Shown piece by piece: positions 57,096 through 64,000 of a DNA stretch of 64,000 nucleotides. The notes beneath the pieces are model-generated. The model saw only the letters and a list, made by a program, of their open reading frames with translations, was not told the origin of the DNA and searched no databases. Each line of letters opens with the position of its first letter. Within the stretch, counting starts at the first letter, position 1. Origin of the DNA: Akebia trifoliata (lineage: Eukaryota; Streptophyta; Magnoliopsida; Ranunculales; Lardizabalaceae); assembly GCA_017979445.1 (NCBI GenBank), contig CM030714.1, positions 42,016,826-42,080,825 on the forward strand, read 5' to 3'. Made by a program: the position numbers and the translations under genes.

Positions 57096-57329
57096 GAGAA
57101 TTCCATGTATGTACTTGAAGATTCTCACATTTTGAGGGTATGATTGAAAGTTCTCTCAACTTTATAAATTATTACCAAAGACCCAAGAACCTTTTTGGTT
57201 TGACCAACCTTTTTGGGAAGGGCATTCTTGAATTTTCACAAGGAAAAGTTGACTCTCCAATTAGATGATGCATTGGGTATTGAGGACTTATGGGAGATCA
57301 ACATGTGTCATCTTTTGAGGGGGTGAGAG

Positions 57330-57475
57330 AATGGACTTGGTGTTGGGCTTGGGTTTGGGTTAGGATGTGGACTTGGGTTTGGGCTTAGAATGGACTTGGT
57401 TTTGGATTTAGGATATGGACTTGGGTTTTAGACTTGGGTTAGGTTGGAGGTGGAAATGGACTTTGGTTATGGTAT
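57330..57475 (+). repeat. Degenerate GGACTTGGGTTTGGG repeat
   Basis: About seven irregular units of GGACTTGGGTTTGGGTTAGG-type sequence within the G2 LTR. It is not the plant telomere unit TTTAGGG. Confidence 0.6.
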
Positions 57476-57684
57476 GGGTGATGGAGCGGTGAATGGAGAA
57501 TGGTTACGAGTTAGGGACAAGGTTGAGCATGCAAACTATATGACATGATGTATGCATGCATGTATGCATGAATAATGATGCCAAGTGGCAATGTGGGTCC
57601 GTTGAGAGGTTTAAGTCTAACTCGGAATCAATTCAAGAAAATTTGAATTTTCCTAACGGGTTCGTGCAAATTGGGGTGTCTACC

Positions 57685-59297
57685 TATGGTAAACAATACA
57701 GTACTTTTACAAGACTCTATCAAACAAGTTTTTTAGTGTTTTAGCTTTTTACAGTTGTTTCTGCAGTAATTTCTTACAGTAGAATCTAACAGCAAATTTT
57801 GGTAACTGTATCAAATGGGTCCTTAGCAACGACAAGTTCGACTTCTTCTTGAGCAGTTTCTCTAGAAGAGTCCTCCATACTGATTGCGACTAGCTGAAAA
57901 AATTTCTCGCAATATAAGACTATGTCCGACTGATAAGAAGGTAGGTCGACCTCTAATTTGGTTGGGGCAGGATTGCAAGATTGTTAACGGGTTGATCAAA
58001 GCCTTGAAAGTGGTAATGACTTTGAAAGTTGGGTATGGGAGTATGGATTCAGTAGAAAGGTGGGTGTGAGGTTATTTGGGGAAACCATGAATTTCAATAA
58101 GGGTTTCAAAAAGGCTAGCATCTAAACGTTTTCTATCGTATTTCCAAGTACGTATTGCACAAGGATGTGCTACAACCTAACATGTTAGAGCTGGGGGAAA
58201 TTGATGCTCTCCATTGTCTTGAATTGAAGATAAAGAAAATATTTTTTATTTAAATTATACATGTAAGTTCAACGAAAGTTGGGCAACACTTCGACAACGT
58301 TAGAAAACCTCAAGAGGTTTTATAGCCAGAGTCTTGGTTATGTAGAAGTTCGGGAAGGTCATCAGAAGTAAAACTAGGAAAGCTGAGAAAATGGGTAAGA
58401 GACCCAAACATTCAAGAGGGCTTCAAGAGTTTCTAATCGTCAATAAGAAGACAAAAAAGCTTCAGAAAAAGAATAGGTGAGAACAAGTAAGAGCGTAGAA
58501 GCTTGAGGATTTTCAATTGTGAGGGAAAATGGTGGGGGTCACTGGCCTCTAATTATAGGGTTGTCTAGATCGACCTCCTAGGTAGGTCAAACCAAACTGC
58601 CAGATTGGTCTGGCCTTATCCTAAAGTTGGTGCGTGCACTCAAGGTGGTCAAGGAATATGGGCGATAGTTGCTTGTTTTTCAATCTTGTCATGACCGGCC
58701 TTGGAGGTCAGTGCATTGGTCAAAATCAACATTGTGGGACCCCAAGATAAATAGGCTTGGGTTTGGACTTGGAATAGTGTGGGCTTGAGATTTTTGGGTC
58801 TGGGAAACCCAAGAGTTGCTTAAATTTATGGATAGTTTTCGCAAGGTTTTTCAACGTTACTAGGTAAGTTGGAAATGGATTGGGAACGGTTTCAGGGTCG
58901 TTTGGAGGGAGGTGTCATAGGTTTTTCGGGAAAAGAAAGGGATTGGCCAGGGTTTTTGGGAAATGATTTTGGATTTTCGAGAATAGTTTACGAGTCTATA
59001 AAATAGGTTCGAGAAATGCTTTAGGATTTTTGGTGAGTGATGTTTTAGGGAGATTTAAAGGTGTCTAAGATGAGCTTTGAGGGTATTTTATGGTTTCTAG
59101 GACAGATTTAGGGTTTCAAGAAAGGTTGAAAGTTCTACCAAACTATCCAAATACTACACACTTGATACCTAGAAGGGTGCGCGCAATTCTGAGGTGTCTA
59201 CATTTATTATTTCAAATCAACATGTGTCATTATCTAATAAAATGGGAAAAAGTGGTACCCATAGAAAACATCCCAAATAGAGTTTGACTAAGAGTCG
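57685..59297. other. No gene seen; probable further LTR remnant
   Basis: GAGGTGTCTACA at 59191-59202 has the form of a reversed LTR start (TGTAGACACC), so the preceding sequence may be another minus-strand gypsy LTR. The other boundary was not found. Confidence 0.35.
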
Positions 59298-59454
59298 TGC
59301 TGGAGTGACCTCAGCAGGGGACATCTTGACGTGACGGTGCGTGCATGCCTATAGATGCATGCTATGCATATCTCGAGGAAATGCATCTATGGATATGTGC
59401 ACGCCACCACGTCAAGATGTCCCCTCTGTGTCTCCCACTGAAGTCACTCCAGCA
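59298..59454. mobile_element. Foldback MITE with strong arms
   Basis: TGCTGGAGTGAC (left) faces GTCACTCCAGCA (right). GGGGACATCTTGACGTG faces CACGTCAAGATGTCCCC. TTTGACTAA occurs just outside both ends (about 59283 and 59461). The right half and its flank are repeated at 61344-61480 because of the tandem duplication described below. Confidence 0.75.
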
Positions 59455-60238
59455 TTAATCTTTGACTAATTGTCGAAATGAGAGATATTCGGATCCCTAG
59501 AGATTCCTATTTAAATCCATCCATAAAAGGGCGTTATTGTTCCTAAAGAAATCTGTGTTTTCCATATCACCGTAAGTTGCAGGTTGGTTTGAGTTAGGAA
59601 AGTCCATCCCACATTTGCAAATCATTAACATGGCCGATTTCTCTGTGGTAGACCCGAAAGGGTAATCTAGTTGGCAATTTGGGTGGTATGGTCATTCATT
59701 GTTAGTTTACTCTAGATGTAACACCATTGGTGGCAGTTCATGATCAGTTTAATAGATCTGATAGGATATCGAAACCAAGAGATTGAACATTAATTAATCG
59801 TCTGATTCACTGTATTATGCCATTTTGACATTTAAAAAGTAAATATCGTGGTGAGAACGTTTCAAAGTCTCAATGTATATAGAAGTCAGCCATGAAATTG
59901 ACTTTTGTGTGAGATCACCAATAGGTTTGGATACTTTATTATTTCCCTAACAACTGGAACTCCAGGCTTGAAAGGGCAAGAATTTCAAGAAATTGCTGAA
60001 TTTTTGTGGAGATGAAATTCATATCTTCCTCAGAAATCAACATTTTGACTCCTCTTCTTATGGACATGGATAATATATTCCCAAGAAATTAAACAAAGAA
60101 ATCTCATTCCCTCCAAGCACTATCATGATCCATCGACTAATACAATCAACCACCACACATACACAAAAGAAAAAAAGAAAAAAGAAAACCTTATTGTAAA
60201 CCCTGAACTCTTACAAAATTAAAGTGAACAATTTGCAT

Positions 60239-60510
60239 TCACAAAATGGAGCAAATGCTTGGGCTATGGTCGTGAACGATCTCGTACAATTGATATTGTG
60301 GATATTGAGGACAACCTGGTATCCAAGGAGTTGGTTTATTGTCATCAGGCTTCTTATCGTCTGGTTTTTTCTTCGCTTCTCCCACGCTATTTATGGGCGC
60401 ATACCCGACCTTCTTCCTCATCAAGCATGTCAAGTTTGCCGCATCTATATTTTCACCTGTTACCACAATCTGATCCTTATCCTTCCCTTCTATTGCAACT
60501 GATGTCACAC
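60239..60510 (-). CDS. Duplicated terminal exon of the HIPP gene (alternative or orphan)
   Basis: This exon has an intact acceptor (GATACAG|GTGTGACATC) and an open frame of 90 codons in phase with exon 2 at 63776-63854. It encodes the second half of the HMA fold (VTSVAIEGKDKDQIVVTG, then LTCLMRKKVGYAP), a PDDKKPDDNKP linker, PGCPQYPQYQLYEIV, and the CaaX box CSIL. Only one residue differs from the copy at 62245-62516 (Pro for Thr after VGYA). No copy of exons 1 and 2 lies between the two exons 3, so it can be used only by splicing over the first, or not at all. Confidence 0.75.
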
Positions 60511-61136
60511 CTGTATCATAGCAAGAAAAATGTGATCAAAACGTACATCTTTATTTTAAAATGAAATTGATGTGCACCCACAACTGAATTGTACAAGATA
60601 AGTACATTGGTTCTACAAATGGAATCTAAGTCACACTTTTAAGTAAAACTAACGAACTTTTCTTTAGCTTTTTCAAGAAAAAAAAAAGGAGAGAATTAAA
60701 AAGAAAAAAATGGGATATGAACTTTTTTTGAAAATTACATAACTGGATATGAAAATAAGTATAAAAAAGGTATAGACCCTTTTTTGTACATAATTTTTTA
60801 TTATATAGAAACACCAAAAGCCATGAAATATTTGTTTATTTATTTATTTATTTATTATTATTATTATTTTTTTAATTTTATTTATGTAAAAATGGTGAAC
60901 CACTGTTATTTTTTGGGAAGCACTGAAATCCAACCTTGATCTAAATTAAGATGTAACTTTTGATCTTGACAACCAATTGGAATAACGAAGCCATTCAACC
61001 ATTCTTATTTTTTTCTTGTATATTTGAATTATTTTAGTAGTTTTTAAACACAATTTTGAAATTTTCGAGTTCTAGTTTGAGGTCCAAAAATAAAACCTTT
61101 ATAGTCTTTAGTTTGGAAAATGCTGAAATGACAAAA

Positions 61137-61275
61137 AGCATTTACTGCAATTCTCACAAGTCTGACGTGGGATGTGCACATAATCATAAATGTGTTTCCT
61201 CACGATACGAGTAAAAATCATCTACGATTATGTATGCATGTCCACGTCAGAATTGTGAGAATCACAGTAAATACT
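61137..61275. mobile_element. Foldback MITE, copy 1
   Basis: AGCATTTACTGCAATTCTCA and GTCTGACGTGGGATGTGC at the left face GCATGTCCACGTCAGAATTG and GAGAATCACAGTAAATACT at the right. It was present before the tandem duplication, since both copies carry it. Confidence 0.75.
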
Positions 61276-61344
61276 GTCACCCGACTCTTTTGATTTTCCA
61301 CAAAGAAAAACTAACACACACAACATTATGCATATCTCGAAGGG

Positions 61345-63318
61345 GGACATCTTGACGTGATGGTGCTATAGATGCATATTATGCATATCTCGAGGAAATG
61401 CATCTATGGATATGTGCACGCCACCACGTCAAGATGTCCCCTCTGTGTCTCCCACTGAAGTCACTCCAACATTAATCTTTGACTAATTGTTGAAATGAGA
61501 GATATTCGGATCCCTAGAGATTCCTATTTAAATCCATCCATAAAAGGGAGTTATTGTTCCTAAAGAAATCTGTGTTTTCCATATCACCGTAAGTTGCAGG
61601 TTGGTTTGAGTTAGGAAAGTCCATCCCACATTTGCAAATCATTAACATGGCCGATTTCTCTGTGGTAGACCCAAAAGGGTAATCTAGTTGGCAATTTGGG
61701 TGGTATGGTCATTCATTGTTAGTTTATCTAGATGTAACACCATTGGTGGCAGTCAATGATCAGTTTAATAGATCTGATAGGATATCGAAACCAAGAGATT
61801 GAACATTAATTAATCGTCTGATTCACTGTATTATGCCATTTTGACATTTAAAAAGTAAATATCGTGGTGAGAACGTTTCAAAGTCTCAATGTATATAGAA
61901 GTCAGCCATGAAATTGACTTTTGTGTAAGATCACCAATAGGTTTGAATACTTTATTATTTCCCTAACAACTGGAACTCCAGGCTTGAAAGGGCAAGAATT
62001 TCAAGAAATTGCTGAATTTTTGTGGAGATTCTTCCTCAGAAATCAACATTTTGACTCCTCTTCTTATGGACATGGATAATATATTCCCAAGAAATTAAAC
62101 AAAGAAATCTCATTCCCTCCAAGCACTATCATGATCGATCGACTAATACAATCAACCACCACACATACACAAAAGAAAAAAAGAAAAAAGAAAACCTTAT
62201 TATAAACCCTGAACTCTTACAAAATTAAAGTGAACAATTTGCATTCACAAAATGGAGCAAATGCTTGGGCTATGGTCGTGAACGATCTCGTACAACTGAT
62301 ATTGTGGATATTGAGGACAACCTGGTATCCAAGGAGTTGGTTTATTGTCATCAGGCTTCTTATCGTCTGGTTTTTTCTTCGCTTCTCCCACGCTATTTAT
62401 GGTCGCATACCCGACCTTCTTCCTCATCAAGCATGTCAAGTTTGCCGCATCTATATTTTCACCTGTTACCACAATCTGATCCTTATCCTTCCCTTCTATT
62501 GCAACTGATGTCACACCTGTATCATAGCAAGAAAAATGTGATCAAAACCTACATCTTTATTTTAAAATGAAATTGATGTGCACCCACAACTGAATTGTAC
62601 AAGATAAGTACATTGGTTCTACAAATGGAATCTAAGTCACACTTTTAAGTAAAACTAACGTACTTTTCTTTAGCTTTTTCAAGAAAAAAAAAAGGAGAGA
62701 ATTAAAAAGAAAAAAATGGGATATGAACTTTTTTTGAAAATTACATAACTGGGTATGAAAATAAGTATAAAAAAGGTATAGACCAATTTTTGTAAATAAT
62801 ATTTTTTATATAGAAACACCAAAAGCCATGAAATATCTGTTTATTTATTATTATTATTAATTTTTTAATTTTATGTAAAAATGGTGAACCACTGTTATTT
62901 TTTGGATAGCACAGAAATCCAACCTTGATCTAAATTAAGATGTAACTTTTGATCTTGACAACCAATTGGAATAACAAAGCGATTCAACCATTCTTATTTT
63001 TTTCTTGTATATTTGAATTATTTTAGTAGTTTTTAAACACAATTTTGAAATTTTCGAGGTCTAGTTTGAGATCCAAAAATAAAACCTTTGTAGTCTTTGG
63101 TTTGGAAAATGCTGAAATGACAAAAAGCATTTACTGCAATTCTCACAAGTCTGACGTGGGATGTGCACATAAGTATAAATATGTTTCCTCGAGATACGAG
63201 TAAAAATCATCTACGATTATGTATGCATGTCCACGTCAAAATTGTGAGAATCACAGTAAATATTATGTCACCCCCGCATGACTCTTTTGATTTTCCACAA
63301 AGAAAAACTAACACAACA
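61345..63318. repeat. Tandem duplication, copy 2 (about 2.0 kb)
   Basis: Second copy of the unit. The left edge starts within the inner arm of the foldback at 59298-59454 (GGGGGACATCTTGACGTG), and the right edge lies at AAAGAAAAACTAACAC. A 19-bp filler containing TTATGCATATCTCGA separates the copies. Confidence 0.95.
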
Positions 63319-63995
63319 TGAAAAAAGCCTATATTTGATTCGTCGAAATTTTCGTTGTCAAATTTTTTTTTTTTTTTGATGGATTGAAACCATTAAATTA
63401 ACAGAGAATGAGAGAATTTTGATGGCTCTTAAGCCATCGAATTGGGGATCATAAAAAATTTTAACGGTCATAAACCATCAAAATTCACTTTCTAAAATTT
63501 GTAGGCTTTAGCCAGTCGAATTTTCTTGTCAAAATTTTCAGTTTTCACATGGTGTAATAAATCATTTTACTCATTTGTGTTAAACGAGTTATTTACAAAA
63601 ATAGACATATATACCGTGTTTTATGATTATAGTCTTTCATATTCTGTCTTGTAAATTTTACAAAGTTCATACCTTTTTCATTAAAAAATTAATGAAAAAG
63701 AAAGAAAAAAAAAAACGGATGGAACCAATGATCTCAATGGTCCAGCAAGGCTCAAGTAACAAAATTGATGCTCACCATCAGCCACAGCAGCAACCTTTAA
63801 AGCCTTGGATCGGCATTTGCCACAATTCATCTCCACCTTTATTACTATCTTTTGCTGCACCATCAAACACACACATACAAAGCGATTAATCTAATTAGCC
63901 TTATAAAACATAATTTTCAACAATACCCACACCTCAAAAAACCTTAATCAAAATGTTAGAGAAATCAAGCAGATTGAAATGAGTCTTACCGGCAT
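62245..63995 (-). CDS. HIPP-type HMA-domain protein C, three exons, 118 aa
   Basis: Exons on the minus strand: 63990-63995 (ATG CCG), 63776-63854 (79 bp) and 62245-62516 (272 bp), with GT/AG at each intron and 357 nt in total. Residues 3-67 are an HMA domain: QKIVIKVE, the metal-binding MNCGKC (11-16), SKALKVAAVADGVTSVAIEG, then LMRKKVG. A Pro/Asp/Lys linker (77-90) precedes PGCPQYPQYQLYEIV. The end CSIL is a CaaX box for prenylation. HIPPs are known to bind metal ions through the CxxC loop and act at membranes in metal balance and stress. The intron positions are identical to gene A (1-2 codons before QK; after the first HMA helix), so the genes are paralogues. Only 5 bp of upstream sequence is in the window. 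Confidence 0.93.
63126..63264. mobile_element. Foldback MITE, copy 2, in intron 2 of HIPP gene C
   Basis: Duplicate of 61137-61275 with a few substitutions. It lies within intron 2, about 610 bp from the terminal exon. Confidence 0.72.
63400..63560. repeat. Short palindromic GATGGCT...AGCCATC units in intron 2 of HIPP gene C
   Basis: TTTTGATGGCTCTTAAGCCATC, AACGGTCATAAACCATCAAAATT and GTAGGCTTTAGCCAGTCGAA are diverged units in which GGCTTTAAGCC can fold on itself. The style suggests a CACTA subterminal region, but no terminus is visible. Confidence 0.45.
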
Positions 63996-64000
63996 GATCT

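Larger units (their letters stand above)
45898..57684 (-). mobile_element. Older solo LTR (gypsy, family G2), split by a younger element
   Basis: On the plus strand its left part reads TTTGGAGTCGCCACTATT and AGGAAGGTGTTAAGCACCCC, which parallels the end of the G1 LTR in reverse. Its right end reads GCAAATTGGGGTGTCTACC, the reverse of an LTR start of the TGTAGACACCCC type. Excluding the nested element at 46906-56664, about 2.0 kb remain. Flanking duplications were not identified, so its limits are approximate. Confidence 0.65.
59318..61326. repeat. Tandem duplication, copy 1 (about 2.0 kb)
   Basis: Near-identical to 61345-63318 over its whole length, differing by isolated substitutions and small indels (for example ATGAAATTCATAT at 60013 is missing in copy 2). 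It carries a terminal HIPP exon (60239-60510) and its 3' flank, and part of an intron. Confidence 0.95.

Noticed and set aside
57330..57475. Interstitial telomere repeat
   Set aside because: Units are irregular GGACTTGGGTTTGGG forms, not TTTAGGG.
60224..60564. Plus-strand frames of 92-101 codons, repeated at 62230-62570
   Set aside because: They are antisense shadows of the duplicated HIPP exon, whose splice sites, phase and CaaX end fit the minus strand.

Overview
The window is nuclear DNA of a flowering plant. The evidence is a canonical plant MIR160 hairpin, three-exon prenylated HMA-domain (HIPP-type) genes, plant Ty1/copia and Ty3/gypsy elements with tRNA-Met or gypsy-type primer sites, CACTA and foldback DNA elements, and AT-rich intergenic DNA. 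I cannot name the species. Host genes are few and most of the window is layered transposon sequence.

Layout. 1-1.1 kb: a MIR160 gene, with mature miR160 at 837-857 and its star at 899-919 on the plus strand. 1.6-5.2 kb: MITEs and foldback elements. 5.2-8.6 kb: a broken gypsy gag fragment interrupted by a truncated minus-strand copia element. 9.48-17.78 kb: a decayed copia element with 432-bp LTRs and matching AAGTG target-site duplications (TSDs); a 1.74-kb solo LTR with its own ATGAG duplication splits its reverse transcriptase. 18.8-24.5 kb: an internally deleted minus-strand gypsy element, followed by a 1.07-kb tandem duplication that copies part of its LTR. 24.58-28.05 kb: a near-continuous array of double-hairpin MITEs separated only by TA repeats. 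28-32.5 kb: AT-rich low-complexity DNA, CACTA-like subterminal repeat arrays and a hAT-like foldback.

33.1-35.4 kb: HIPP gene A (minus, three exons, 116 aa), which has an HMA fold but no CxxC. 36.4-43.5 kb: a minus-strand gypsy element of probable Tat type, with an integrase end, a tandem repeat and an extra spliced gene on the opposite strand; another solo LTR is nested in it. 45.9-57.7 kb: an old solo LTR split by a complete 9.76-kb LTR retrotransposon (TSD AGTGG) that has no gag-pol but holds three tandem-repeat blocks, a LARD-type non-autonomous element. 59.3-64.0 kb: HIPP gene C (minus, 118 aa, MNCGKC metal site) with its start codon at the right edge, and a 2-kb tandem duplication that gives it a second intact terminal exon.

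How the parts relate: miR160 is known to repress the auxin response factors ARF10/16/17. HIPP proteins are small HMA-domain proteins anchored through a prenylated CaaX end, and both HIPP genes here end CSIL. The LTR family with the 1.5-1.74-kb repeat is present four times (one pair, two solo LTRs), which gives a relative order of insertions.
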